This document shows, in pieces, positions 23,381 to 35,778 of a DNA stretch of 64,000 nt; position 1 is the first letter of the stretch; every line of letters starts with the position of its first letter. The DNA is taken from positions 13,518,001 to 13,582,000 of the forward strand of contig OX485809.1 in NCBI GenBank assembly GCA_950295325.1, read 5' to 3'. The position numbers and the translations under genes were made by a program. Under the pieces are notes generated by a model. It searched no databases. It was given only the letters and a program-made list of their open reading frames with translations, and was not told where the DNA came from. The stretch is from Polytrichum commune. Lineage: Eukaryota; Streptophyta; Polytrichopsida; Polytrichales; Polytrichaceae.

Positions 23381-23990
23381 GGGGGCAAGCATGGTCAAGT
23401 ATACATAAAAGTGCTCATGTATACTAAAATTATAAATTTTTTTGGTCAAATGCTTAACAGTAGTAGCAAAGTGTGGTTAGATTTTTTTTTTCATGGCACT
23501 TTCTGTTGTTGTGTTAGGTGCTCAAATTTAGAATATGAAGATGAGATCTTCAAAACCTATCATTAAAAGTATTGCTCAAAAGGTAACGACTAAATTTGGT
23601 TTTGGACATAGATTTCATAACCTTAAATAATTTGAAGTTGGATTTTTTATTTATTCCTTGAATTTATTATAAACTTGAGGGCACCATTATGGAGATTTGT
23701 AGAAAAACATTGATTTAATATATTCCTATCATGTTCCAAACAAATTTTAGATCATTAGGTGTTCAATATATCTACTTGCACACTACTTGCACCATGTTCT
23801 AAAACATGTAGATTTTATTTATTTATTTATTTGTCCATATAAATTGCTTGGCTTTGTAGATCAATATGTTTTTCAAATGTTTATGATTTTTCCCTCCATA
23901 AAATTCAAAGTTAGTATATATATTTTTGAATCACTATCACTTAAACTTATGCGGAGTAATGGGGTTGTATACTTCACCATGCTTGTGCCC
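23381..23990. mobile_element. 610-bp terminal-inverted-repeat element, copy 2 (MITE-like)
   Basis: The copy related to 5016-5615, same orientation. Left end GGGGGCAAGCATGGTCAAGT; right end is the complement of GGGCACAAGCATGGTGAAGT. Internal blocks such as GAGATCTTCAAAAC and GGCTTTGTAGATCAATATG are shared with copy 1. Target duplication is not clear here. No coding capacity. Confidence 0.6.
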
Positions 23991-24171
23991 TCTTTTAATC
24001 AAATCATCCACAATTGCTTCATAATGGCATGTCATCTTGTTTCCATATTGTTGAAGCCATTTGTTGTCGACTGTTTTTGCAAGGTTGCAAGTTGGCATTT
24101 CCGCACGTTCCTTGCCAAGGATTTGAGCACTTGGGTTTGGGTTGTGTGCACTGAGCGCTAGTCCCCCAAAT

Positions 24172-24243
<72 letters not shown>

Positions 24244-26045
24244 GTTTTTGTTTTATTTGGCTTTCCTCCTCAACGTGGCCTAAAATCCTTGGTGGGTGCA
24301 TGGCAAGGATTTGAGGGTCTAGGCTTGGGTTTTTTGGACTGAGGACTAAGTTCCCACATCAAGTTGTAGTAGTACACCGGTTGTGGTATTTAGTGTCACA
24401 TGTGTAGTAGTGTCATTTACCATGTTTTGAGGCATATGCTAGGTTACAATAATTATCAACAACTTCACCATGAGTGTCACCTCATCACACTTGGCATTCA
24501 AGTGTAATTTTTAACATCTTCATAGGAATATGTTCAACAGTGTTATGAGGTGCATGCCTATGTTACATAATGGTTTACAAGTTGACTATTCTATACGAAT
24601 TTGACTACAAATGGTAGGTGCATCCATTCATGCATGCAAAGGTAGCGAGCATCACCTTGTGGCATTCGAGAAATATTTTGCCGTTTTTTATGCAATTATA
24701 GTTCCTTTGTGCAATGTAATCACCACCTTAGCCTCCGCACATGTGGGTCAGGGTGCATCCCTCAAGGGAGTTGATGGACACATTAGGAAGGTTGACAAAT
24801 GCTCTTGCATTAGTAAGTAAATGTGCAATGTGTATAGCATGGCCACAACGACCTTCGTGATTTAGTGAGAGTCAATTAGTGTGTTTCTGATCTAATTATG
24901 TCATTTGGTTTTGCAGCCAAATGGAAGCCGAGATATCATCTCCTTCGATGATAATTCTCCCTCCAAATGCAGGGTGTATTGTATAGGTCATGATGGTCAC
25001 AACAACTTTAATCGCTCATCAAAGGTCTAGATTTTAAATTTGCAATCTATATGTAGATGATGAGGCAAAGGAAGGAAATGAATATGATAATTTGGATGGT
25101 TCTAGTCATAGCACAACATAGAGCATAATACATATTTCATAATTTGGATTTATGTTTTTCAATTTTGATTTCCACCTTTATTTCAATAACCCACAATCAA
25201 TGAGCATGGTTTGTGAGTGCAATTGAGTGTGTTGGTTCATGTTTGCCATGACTTTTATTTCATTTCTATGTGGGCTTAATTGGTCTTGGGAATTTCCAAT
25301 GTGTTGGGTTTAGGGACATTGAGCCGAGTAGTTTTTATTCTACTCTATCATCAACAATATTTCAGCTTGTATTTTCACATACCCTTAATCATTTGGATAG
25401 TATTTATGCCGCAATACCACGGCTATAGGCTACTAGTGTGTGTGTTTCTGTATATATTTCTTTACCCACCGCTCACTGCTCTTATGATGGTATTCCCCTT
25501 TCATATATTTATTTACCTTTTGCAACAACATCATCTATAACAACAAGTCATGACCTGACCTAATATCAACAACTTCCCTAGACTCCATATAAGCTTCTTA
25601 AGGAAGTTCTCATTTTTATTGGAACTCAATAAGACTAGAGATAAAATTGCATAAGCAAGTTACACATACACAAAGGCATATAAACAATGCTTGGAGTGAG
25701 ATGGTTTTCTCCACCCCTTGCCTTGCCCTTTATTGCTCATGGTCACCTCGGTTGCTCCAAACAATATGGGATAGCTCCTCTCCCACTACGGACTAGCCTT
25801 GTAGGCTTATTACAACCTTATTACTTCTAGTATTACATTTCTATGACTACGAGCAACCTAATGATCCACCTTCAACACTCCCACTTTGTGAGTAGTCAAA
25901 GACTTGTAAAGAAAATAAAAAGAAAAAATAATGCCAGTAATTAATGCCGGCGTGAATGTGAGCCCGTTGGCCATATACTGATCTCAAAGACTTGTAATAC
26001 TATTGAGTTTCTTAGTTCTCAATCCTATATAGTGAGTTTCTAACG
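23991..26045. other. Spacer with microsatellite and a possible LTR relic
   Basis: A compound microsatellite (TTG)n then (TG)n runs from 24172 to 24240. The minus strand from about 25880 down to about 25305 begins TGTTGAAGGTGGATCATTAG and contains a CAATAAAG-like signal, which looks like a copia-style LTR downstream of the truncated copia at 26-31 kb. I found no second copy, so this is only a suggestion. Around 24900-25030 a broken frame resembles a zinc-knuckle tail. No intact gene. Confidence 0.3.
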
Positions 26046-26081
26046 TTGCCCATAAGTTTCTTCATATTATTCCTAATTGCT

Positions 26082-26994
26082 TCATTCCAACTCAAATATT
26101 GCCACATTCACGATTTCCTCATCACATTGAAGCAAAATGAGGTTTTTCCACGAATCTCCGAATGGTCGTTGCTCCCTCGTGGGGTATCGCCGCTCCTCAC
26201 CAAAACTCTTGACAATAACGTTGTTGTTTGCCGCTCTTTCACGTGGCTCTTCAATTGCGACTCCATTACCTCCCACTCGCTCGTTGCCATCCACGGATTG
26301 TCCGCCGCCATCAAACAAAGGTGGTTTGGAAGATTCGTCCACCATCATCACCAATGTGGGGCCTCCATTTCTCCCACTTGGACGCATATCCAAATCGTCT
26401 TTAATGCTCCCACTAACTTCTATAAACGCAACATCATTACTTTTATGATTTTCTTTGTTTCCAAACACATCAGCCTATACGCCTTTGTACCTTCACAATA
26501 TCCGATAAACATGCATTTGATTGCTTTGGCATTGAGCTTGCCACTCTTCTCGTCCGAAACCATTGCATGTACAAGGCTTCCGAACATATGCATGTGCGCA
26601 ACGCAAGGCCACCTCCCACACCACATTTCTTCGGGTGTAAGGGAGCGCAAAACTTTCGTTGGACATTGGTGTAGTGTATAAACCACATTTGCTATTGCTT
26701 CCGCCCAAAGCGATTTCTCGAGTTTTTGAGCCTTGAGCATACGCTTTTCCATTACAACAATACTTTAAATCGCACATTCTGCTAGTCCAATGTGTTGAGA
26801 CGTGCTCTCAATGCCGTGTTCCATCAAAAATGTTTTAAAATCTTTCGAAATAGAGTCCCCTCCGCTCATCCACCGAAACGCCTTGATTGCGTGCTCCTAT
26901 TGCATTTCTACAAATGCTTGGAACTCCTTAAACCTCTCAAACCATTCTCCCTTGCATTTCATCGTATAAACCTATGCCTTCCTCGAAAAATCAT
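26082..26994 (-). pseudogene. copia integrase core and C-terminal region, decayed
   Basis: Reading right to left: NDFSRKA directly after the insertion junction, FKTFLMEHGIE, then LEKSLWAEAIANVVYTLHQCPTK, LTPEEMWCGRWP, GYCEGTKAYRLMCLETKKII, and finally a RYPTREQRPFGDSWKN segment matching RYPDRARKPLGEWWKN of the intact copia at about 58580. The catalytic TDNGGEY stretch is scrambled by shifts and stops. Nothing recognisable as RT follows. Confidence 0.7.
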
Positions 26995-29816
26995 TGTGGT
27001 ACTTTTGGGCCACCCCCTTTCGAGGGAGCCTAAAAGTATCACACAAGCCCTTCGGTGAAGGTGGCCTGCATTTGCAGGCGCCCAAGCCGAACCCGGATGA
27101 TAGGTGTATAACGTGAGTAGTTAGATTTTTAAGGGAGATTAAATATGCGTCGTAGTACCTCCGGAGGTTAGGCCTTAGTTTTTTACTAGTGTGGCTTTAA
27201 ACTCCACTAACCAATTTCATATCTAGTTCTAACCTTAACCTACAACCTATTCTACGCGCAGACGCACCAGCCTTGAAACCAATGCAATCCTAATTTGTGA
27301 ATTGGGATGGTTCTGATACACCCAACCGGGTGTGACTCATACCACCCTAACTCAACGAACGGAATAACGACAATTTGATGGACCATTCAATTCTTCCTAT
27401 TTCTTTATTTAGTTCTATTTAGTTTTCTAAGCGGGGGAACTTGGCCTAAGTCCCACCCTTCACACAAATTCCTTCTTAATTACTTACTTTTGTTTGCACG
27501 TCCTAACTTACTACATTAATATATTAGGCATCACCCCTTACCTCGGGTCTTTTGCCAACAAGGGTTTACGATTTATTTTGTATGTTTTGATTGTTAAATG
27601 TGTTTACACTGGATAGACCACGAAATGCAACTCAATGGGACCAGGGTGACGGGCGACCTGTAGGTTCAACCTGTTGCGCAATCTTCATAAATTGGGGCCA
27701 TTACTCCCAATCTATGGGGCCAACAACATAATAGTGGATTCGCGGGTCATTAACCCCACCTTTCCACCAACAACATTCAGAGTGGTCGTGTCGGTGATTA
27801 ATCCGACTTACCACACACGAAACTTGCTAATAAATGAAGCTACTACCACAAAACATACCAAGGGCCCCGAAAACAATGGAATTGGGTACTCCCTTGGCGG
27901 TCAAGTGGTCAAGCCACTTGACCTTACGAGATAGGTGAGTGGGTTTAGAGATGCGTACCTTAGCCGTGCTCCCTCCAATCCTAAATGGAAGGCTTAAGGT
28001 TAGTTAATTTACCTCAATTTTCCTCGGTTGATTTGGGCTTGATGTAGGCCGAGCCGCTACCTCCTTCCTTGCTCCACTTTCCGAGCGTCGACCTTGCCTC
28101 CTTCTTTGTAACTAGTTTGGTAGTAAGCGTACCTTAGTTAACAATTAAAATATAAAGTGTTATTCTGTCCTGTAATTTAATCCTAAGCATAATATTTATA
28201 CTTAGTGCACCAAATTATCTTTCCAATGATCTAAAAATCACTCTAATCGGATAAGAAATGCAAAAGTTATGAGGGTTGGAAGTGTGAGGTCGATTCAACC
28301 GACCCTTCCAACCCACCTATCTACCTTCTAACTTCAAAAATTCATAGCACATTCCTTACTACTTGGATCTAGGCTTTCCTTATACCATTGGAAAGCTATG
28401 AACAAGCTCTAACTAGAAAAATTATGACATCAGCAGGTTAAGCTAATAGAAATTCAGCGGACTCCTTGTAACACAGCAGTCAATCAAGAAGGCTTAAACT
28501 ATGTATCTCGCCTTCAACAATTCATATCTAATTCAAATCTTAGTCAAATCAAACGTTCTATATGACCCTGGAGAGATATTAAAAATATGTGATTAGAAAG
28601 GTAAGCCGAAGTGAACCCAGCAGATCCTCTGTAATGCAGCAGTCAACCAAAAGTTCTCAAACTATGTGTCCCATCTTGCACAATTCATATCTAATTCAAA
28701 TCATGCTCAAATCAAATGTTCTAAGCCATTTTGGAAAGCTACACAAAAGTTCTACTTGGGAAAAATATAATTTCTTGGAATTAAAATTCCTATTGGGCTC
28801 GCAGGTCTGATCCAGCAGCCGCTACCCACAAGACCACCCAGTTTTTCTACTCCATCTTTGAAAATCCATAACTAATTGTCATCTCAACCAAATCACAAAT
28901 GGGAAACGGCTATGGATGGCTATATGAAATCTCTCTAAGAGAAAAATGATAAGTATCTTGTTCTAGCTTTTGAACTAAGCCTTCAGGGCATTGGCAGATG
29001 AGGTCTATAATGCCTCTACTCAAAACTCTACCATCCAACCTACCTCTACAAAAGAAGGAATAATTTTGTTGGTGTGTTAATAAACACACAACCTAACTAG
29101 GAGAGAGAGAGTAGAGGAGGTTCTCAAGCCTTTCTTTTAGACCATTGAGAATACATGCTAAAGGATTTTTTCCTAACTACATTGAAGCAGGGCTTCGCCC
29201 AAAAACTAGAGAAAGAGAGAGAGCTACAAGGTGGAAGGAGGGGTTTTTAAACCCTCTCACAAAAGGGTTGGACCCCTCCTCCACCGGATCCATTTTTCAA
29301 ACCCTTTCCCGAAATTTTGGCTCGGGGGTTTTCCCGGTTGAGGTTGCCACCCTCTCGCCGAGGTGGCTCCGACAAAAAACCTTTAGAAATCTTTCTAATT
29401 TTTCCGCCATCGAGTTGGCAAGGGGGCAAGTGGGCAAGTATCCCCCTTGCTCTCTTTCTTTTTTGTCTTCAAAATTCTTCACGCCGATTTTATCTTCTTA
29501 CGTAAAACACCTCCAATAGTCTTGTGTGCCTCACACTAACTAATAAACTAACACTTGCTTAGCTAGCATCTACTAACATTTGCTTAATAGCTAGCATCTA
29601 CTAATATTTGCTTAGCTAGTTGTTTTTACTAGCTAGCACATTTTTTCTAGTTTGCTATCTTCTAGCACTACTTAGTTTTATTTTGACCTTCCTTCTTCTA
29701 GGCTAAATGCTAAATGAACTAATTTTCCCTAAATTTCCTATCAATTCTAACTTTTAATGCTAACATTCTAACTAAAAGTGATCCCGCAGAGTGGTGGACC
29801 ATTCAAAGGGTTCACA
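26995..29816. mobile_element. 2,822-bp TG...CA insertion, likely solo LTR or non-autonomous LTR element
   Basis: On the plus strand it begins TGTGGTACTTTTGGG and ends AAAGGGTTCACA, with ATCAT on both sides (26990-26994 and 29817-29821), a 5-bp target duplication. Removing it joins the copia integrase codons for VDD to those for DFSRK, so the boundary is well defined. TG...CA with a 5-bp duplication is the mark of LTR retroelements. No gag-pol sense and no internal long direct repeat was seen, so a long solo LTR is the simplest reading. Confidence 0.7.
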
Positions 29817-30497
29817 ATCATCAACAAAAGTAACAAAATACTTTGCCCTTCCTACAGACATGGTCTTCATGGGGCTATAAATGCCCGAATGAACAATCTC
29901 CAATGGTTTTGTCGCTAGCCTTTCCGCATTGTTGCCCCACTTTGTTGCATATTGCTAACCCTCCGTGCATGCTTTGCAAACCAATGTAGTGATGGGAGGA
30001 GAGGTTTTACTTACATTTATGCCCTTCACCAAGCTTTATAGCGCATAAATGCTCCTCACATCCAAATGTCCGAGTTGGCGGTGCCATAGCTCTACCGAAT
30101 TGCCTCCCACATGTGAATGTACAAAGTCGGCCGAATGCGCTTCGTATACCTCTGTGAAGATCATTTGATACAAATTCCCCTCATGTCGAGCTATTGCTAC
30201 CATATCGCCGTTCACACCTCTCACAATGCATTTGTTTACATGAATTTGCACCTTCAACCCTTTTGACAAAAACTTGCTTACCGAGAGCAAGTTGGCTTGC
30301 AATTTCGGCATGTGAAGCACGTCCGTGATGCAAATTGTACTTGTTTTGCCTCTTATTTCAACTCCAACGATAATGGACCCCATTCCAATAGCTTTGGCCA
30401 CGCTATCACTCAAACGTACATTGCATGGAGAAATTACCTCGTAGGTGTCAAATACCGTCCTATGTGAAGTCATGTGCTTTGTGGCTCCTGGATCCAT
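29817..30497 (-). pseudogene. copia protease, GAG-pre-integrase and integrase N-terminus, decayed
   Basis: Minus-strand frame 30497 to 30036 begins MDPGATKHMTSHRTVFDTYE; the active DSGAS has become DPGAT. Further on, ITDVLHMPKLQANLLSVSKF and ELWHRQLGHLDVRSIYAL are the usual copia protease tail and GAG-pre-integrase zinc-binding start (HxxLGH). Below 30036 broken frames continue with a KACTEG/GK.....IHSG-like stretch and YFVTFVDD, where the 2.8-kb insertion begins. Confidence 0.75.
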
Positions 30498-30500
30498 GAT

Positions 30501-31290
30501 CTATTTGCAAGCGCTCCTCGAATGCGCTCTGTGTTGTATTACAAATGCGAATTCATCATCGGCCTTCGGATTGTTGGCACTTTCCCTCTCCTTGTTATTT
30601 GCTATGTAGCAAAATTGTGCAATGTGGCCCGGTTTGCCGTAATAGAAACACGTCTTTACGCCTCGTCGTAAAAGTGGATTATCCGCTTTGCTTTGATGCG
30701 ACACCATGGCCACGTCTTCGCCTTGAGGCTCCTTTTCCTTGCGCTTTGATATTTCGTGCATTAAATGTGCCATCACGTTTTCCATCGTCAACTCTCTCAT
30801 CGGCATCGTCTCCAAAACGGTGATCAAATATTCGTATGAGGCCAACAAATTCTCGAGCAAAGTCATGACGACGTCTTCCTCCTGCACGGGTACCTCCAAG
30901 CACGCGAGTTGATCCGCAAACACTTTCACCTTGTTGACGTGATCCAACCAGTCATTGTTTTCTTCCATCTTGCACGTAAAAAATTTGCGACGCACAAAGA
31001 GGATGTTGGACAAACTCATCGTCTCATAAATGTTGCAAAGGGTCTTCCATGACTCCGCCGGTCCTTTGCAATTCTTTATGTGCGCAAGTTGGTTGTCCGC
31101 CAAATTGAGGCCAATGATGAACATGGCCTTCTTCACACGCATTTGGTACTCCTTCAACACTTTGGGATCCACGTTGGAAGGTGGAGCCTTCTCGGATCTG
31201 TCTACAACGTTCCAAAGGTCCACGGAAGCCAAAACCATCTCCATTTTTAAACTTCCAAATGCTAAATTTCTCTATGTGAAACTTGTCCAT
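30501..31290 (-). pseudogene. copia Gag with zinc knuckle, decayed
   Basis: A 247-codon open stretch (31244-30501) preceded by a frame ending in WKFK. It shows KAMFIIGLNLADNQLAHIKN, CKGPAESWKTLCNIYET, RRKFFTCKMEE and a zinc knuckle CFYYGKPGHIAQFC (usual CxxCxxxGHxxxxC; the second Cys is Tyr). This is the UBN2-type Gag of plant copia elements. Loss of one knuckle Cys and frame breaks at both ends indicate decay. Confidence 0.8.
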
Positions 31291-31814
31291 AATTCTAGCC
31301 GGGAAACTTGGTAGTGTGAGCGTAGAGCGGAGAGCGGAAAATTTAGATTTTCTTGGGTTATTTTAAGAGAAGCGGTGCTTATTTCCGTGGATTTAGAGGT
31401 AGTTTGAATTCAATTTGTTGGAAAGGCACCCCATTCCCGTGGACATAATAACCCAAAATTGTTCGGGAAACCAACGGATCCTATAGGCGTGGAAGATTGT
31501 GTTTGTTATCAAACATCTTATAGTCTAGGTTTCAAATGTTTCATATTAAATTAGGGCTGACGTCACCAATTGAAATCAAACATTAACATATGATGAACAA
31601 CTTAAGTGTACATAAATGATTTCCACAAAGTAATAAATTGCCCCAAGTAGGTAGGGTACTCTTTCCAAGTACGATTAGATTTCAATAATTCCCATACACA
31701 AAATATTTGATGGCCGAGAAAATTTTCATGAAGTTAGGTGCCAAACTCAAGACATACAAAAATGTGTATTCAATTCAAGTAGCTATATACAACCATCCTC
31801 TACTTTATTTCCAT
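31291..31814. other. No gene; probably leader/LTR area of the truncated copia
   Basis: By position this should contain the 5' leader of the minus-strand copia. I could not identify an LTR edge or primer-binding site with confidence. Confidence 0.25.
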
Positions 31815-32324
31815 CTACACCCTATCGGCCGGGCATGTCCAATATGGGTAAAATGATTCAAAGATCATGCCATAGAACTCCTCCGCACACCAGCAGCTCT
31901 CCAATTCATCCCTTAGCTTAGCCAATGAACGCAATGATAAATCCCCCAAGTCCGACATAAGAATCCTCTGCGAAATTTTTGAGTTGACGTGCCGGCTATG
32001 AGAGAACCACATCATGTTCATTTGAAATTGTGTGATGAGGTTATGTTCGCGTGGCAAACACACCCTTAAGTCTACATTGGGACCCATGGCGTATTCATAT
32101 TGAGCCAAACGAATAGCATTGTACTCCACACTTTTATCCACAACATTTTTCCATGATTTGCAACATAGCCTCAAATCGTGGATTAGAGACAAACGACGTT
32201 GGGTGTCCAATACCGTCTCCTGGCCCGTATTCACATTTGCGGCACCCACCAATAAATTGGGAACTAAGACTGACAATTGTACATCTAGGTCCAGATGTAG
32301 TACGAGTGGCTCCATGACGTGCAA
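31815..32324 (-). CDS. F-box-like hypothetical protein (possibly partial)
   Basis: 169 codons. The start LHLDLDVQLSVLV and later RRLSLIHDLRLCCKSWKNVVD resemble an F-box (LPxDVxxxIL ... LRxVCKxWxxxV) with an extra loop of about 25 residues between the halves. F-box proteins recruit substrates to SCF ubiquitin ligases. No LRR, Kelch or other partner domain follows; the rest is helical without recognised motifs. The composition is like a real protein and there is no interruption, but the N-terminus might extend in another exon. It ends against the 94-bp array, which lies upstream of it. Identification is tentative. Confidence 0.4.
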   Translation of the reverse strand: MHVMEPLVLHLDLDVQLSVLVPNLLVGAANVNTGQETVLDTQRRLSLIHDLRLCCKSWKNVVDKSVEYNAIRLAQYEYAMGPNVDLRVCLPREHNLITQFQMNMMWFSHSRHVNSKISQRILMSDLGDLSLRSLAKLRDELESCWCAEEFYGMIFESFYPYWTCPADRV

Positions 32325-32389
32325 TTAGAGCGATCTTCCACAACCTAATGAACAAATGATGAGGTACACAAATGAACTCAAAAATTCAG

Positions 32390-33885
32390 TGAATTTTGGC
32401 CAAGGCCTTAACCTCAACCCAAAGACTCAAGAATGCTTAAAATTTGGCCAAGGCCTTAATATCAAACACAACATACAAGAATCTGAAATTTGGCGAAGGC
32501 CGTAACTTCAACCCAAAGACTCAAGAATGCTTAAAATTTGGACAAGGCCTTAACCTCAAACACAACATACTAGAATATGAAATTTGGCCAAGGCCTTAAC
32601 CTCAACCCAAAGACTCAAGAATGCTTAAAATTTGGACAAGGCCTTAACCTCAAACACAACATACTAGAATCTGAAATTTGGCCAAGGCCTTAACCTCAAC
32701 CCAAAGACTCAAGAATGCTTAAAATTTGGACAAGGCCTTAACCTCAAACACAACATACTAGAATCTGAAATTTGGCCAAGGCCTTAACCTCAACCCAAAG
32801 ACTCAAGAATGCTTAAAATTTGGACAAGGCCTTAACCTCAAACACAACATACTAGAATCTGAAATTTGGCCAAGGCCTTAACCTCAACCCAAAGACTCAA
32901 GAATGCTTAAAATTTGACACAACATACTAGAATCTGAAATTTGGCCAAGGCCTTAACCTCAACCCAAAGACTCAAGAATGCTTAAAATTTGACACAACAT
33001 ACTAGAATCTGAAATTTGGCCAAGGCCTTAACCTCAACCCAAAGACTCAAGAATGCTTAAAATTTGACACAACATACTAGAATCTGAAATTTGGCCAAGG
33101 CCTTAACCTCAACCCAAAAACTCAAGAATGCTTAAAATTTGGACAAGGCCTTAACCTCAAACACAACATACTAGAATATAAAATTTGGCCAAGGCCTTAA
33201 CCTCAACCCAAAGACTCAAGAATGCTTAAAATTTGACACAACATACAAGAATATGAAATTTGGCCAAGGCCTTAACCTCAACCCAAAGACTCAAGAATGT
33301 TTAAAATTTGGCCAAGGCCTTAACATCAAAAACAACATACAAGAATCTAAAATTTGGCCAAGGCCTTAACCTCAACCCAAAGACTCAAGAATGCTTAAAA
33401 ATTGGCCAAGGCCTTAACATCAAACACAACATACAAGAATCTGAAATTTGGCCAAGGCCTTAACCTCAACCCAAAGACTCAAGAATGCTTAAAAATTGGC
33501 CAAGGCCTTAACATCAAACACAACATACAAGAATATGAAATTTGGCCAAGGCCTTAACCTCAACCCAAAGACTCAAGAATGCTTAAAAATTGGCCAAGGC
33601 CTTAACATCAAACACAACATACTAGAATCTGAAATTTGGCCAAGGCCTTAACCTCAACCCAAAGACTCAAGAATGCTTAAAAATTGGCCAAGGCCTTAAC
33701 ATCAAACACAACATACTAGAATCTGAAATTTGGCCAAGGCCTTAACCTCAACCCAAAGACTCAAGAATGCTTAAAATTTGGACAAGGCCTTAACATCAAA
33801 AACAACATACAAGAATATGAAATTTGGCCAAGGCCTTAACCTCAACCCAAAGACTCAAGAATGCTTAAAATTTGGCCAAGAGACA
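32390..33885. repeat. Tandem array of ~94-bp composite units
   Basis: Two related half-units of 46-48 bp alternate: one has AAGGCCTTAACCTCAACCCA...GACTCAAGAATGCTTA, the other AAGGCCTTAACCTCAAACAC...ATACTAGAATCTGA, both starting AAATTTGG. About 16 composite units are present by length. Some units near 32905-33070 lack the second half's start, showing internal deletion and spread of variants. Every half contains AAGGCCTT. It is not coding; frames through it are chance. Confidence 0.9.
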
Positions 33886-34329
33886 CACCTGAAGTCAAGA
33901 ATGGAGCCTTCCTCAAATGTGGCCGAGAGATGCCCAAACAAAACTTGCATTTGCTATATAGCATTTGGGATTGGAAGACGGCCAATGTGAATGGGGTGCA
34001 CGTGGAGACAAACATTATGGGTATGATATTTGATTGGATTCCACCAAATTAATGGGGTGAATCTTAACTTGAGTGGGGGTTGGAATCAATATCATAACTC
34101 CAACTAAACACCAATGTGAAAAGGATCCACGTGGATATGAAAATCAATGGTATATTAGTAGTTCCGATTGCACGAGATTGAAGGGGTGAATCTTAACTTG
34201 AGTGGGGGATGGAATCAATAACATACTGACCATAATGGCACATGCAATATCTGATGCCAACCCAAACCCCCTACCCTTAACCCCTCAACTAGAGAAATAG
34301 CAACCCAACTAGCAAGACACAATCAAGTC
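33886..34329. repeat. Spacer with a 130-bp direct duplication
   Basis: GGGGTGAATCTTAACTTGAG plus TGGGGG occurs at about 34054 and 34184, each followed by a TGGAATCAAT stretch. The upstream parts share GTGCACGTGG/GATCCACGTGG and AATGTGAA motifs. It separates two different tandem arrays. No gene. Confidence 0.5.
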
Positions 34330-35612
34330 CACAACTAACACCATCCACATTAATTCAAAATGTGGTCCTAGACAACTAGTACCTTACCCTCTGGGAGCTG
34401 AGAGCCCACCCAAACATAAAATCAACCATCCACAGTAATACAAAATCTGGTCCCCTTCAACTAAGACCTTACCCTCTTGGAGCCGAGAGACTACCCAAAC
34501 ATAAAATCAAAGCATTTACATTAATCCAAAATCTGGTCCTAGACACCTAAGACCTTACCCTCTTGGAGCCGAGAGCCTAACCAAACATAAATTCAACCAT
34601 CCACATTAATTCAAAATCTGGTCCCCCTATAACTAAGACCTTACCCTCACGGAGCCGACAGCCCAACCAAACATAAAATCAACAATCCACACTAATACAA
34701 AATTTGGTCCTAGACACACAAGACCTTACCCTCTCGGAGCCGAGAGCCTAACCAAACATAAAATCAACCATCCACACTAATACAAAATATGGTCCTAGAC
34801 ACACAAGACCTTACCCTCTCGGAGCCGATAGCCTAACCTAACATAAAATCAACCATCCACATTAATTCAAAACATGGTCCCCCTATAACTAAGGCCTTAC
34901 CATCTCGGAGCCGAGAGCCTAACCAAACATAATATCAACCATCCACACTAATACAAAATCTGGTCCCCTTCAACTAGGACCTTACACTATCAGAGCCGAG
35001 AGCCTAACCAAACATAATATCAACCATCCACACTAATACAAAATTTGGTCCCCTTCAACTAGGACCTTACACTATCAGAGCCGAGAGCCTAACCAAACAT
35101 AAAATCAACCATCCCCATTAATCGAAAATCTGGTCCAAGACAACACATACTAAGCTATCTGGTCCATCTCGGAGCCGAGAGCCTACTTGAAAATCAAATC
35201 AACTATCCACATTAATCCAAAAAGAAGTCCTAGACACCTAAGGCCTTACCCTCTCGGAGCCGAGAGGCTACCCAACCATAAAATCAACCATCGCCATTAA
35301 TCCAAATTTTGGTCCCCCTATAACTAAGACCTTGCCCTCTCGGAGCCGAGAGCCTACCCAAACATAAAATCAACCATCCACAGTAATTCAAAATCTGGTA
35401 CTTGACAACACATACCTTACCCTCTCGGAGCCGAGAGCCTACCCAAATATAAAATCAACCATCCACATTAATTCAAAATCTGGACATCTAAGACCTTACC
35501 CTCTCGGAGCCGAGAGTCTACACGAACACAAAAATCTAACATCCACATAAAATCAATATTTGTTCCTTGACAACAAATCCATTACCTTAGAGCCGAGAGC
35601 CTACATAAACAT
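34330..35612. repeat. Hairpin-unit tandem array, left block
   Basis: Units of about 70-75 bp contain CTCTCGGAGCCGAGAG, an inverted repeat (CTCTCG/CGAGAG around GAGC), followed by CCTACCCAAACATAAAATCA and CATCCACATTAAT. About 18 units by length, each diverged by a few bases. It is the same family as 45637-50830, on the other side of the methyltransferase-like gene. Confidence 0.92.
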
Positions 35613-35778
35613 AGATTTGACAACTCGAAATAGAGAATTGAAATCAAACACCAACATAAGACGAAGAATGAGATATATGGGATTGCAAAAGGTAAATGGA
35701 AATTCATAAAATAAATTTATAAAAACTTTAACAAAACCAATACATATGAGATGGAGGTTAGAGATGCACGAGGCGTAC

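Larger units (their letters stand above)
26046..31290 (-). mobile_element. Truncated Ty1/copia element, minus strand, internally interrupted
   Basis: From right to left on the minus strand the order is Gag, zinc knuckle, protease, GAG-pre-integrase, integrase N-terminus, [2.8-kb insertion], integrase core and C-terminal region. This is the copia order. Reverse transcriptase and RNase H are missing, since coding sense ends near 26046. Gag and integrase pieces are clearly related to the intact copia at 54265-60447 (shared LAHIKxCKGPAE.WKTLCNI and SKRKEKEPQG), so both belong to one lineage. Multiple stops show it is old and dead. Confidence 0.8.
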
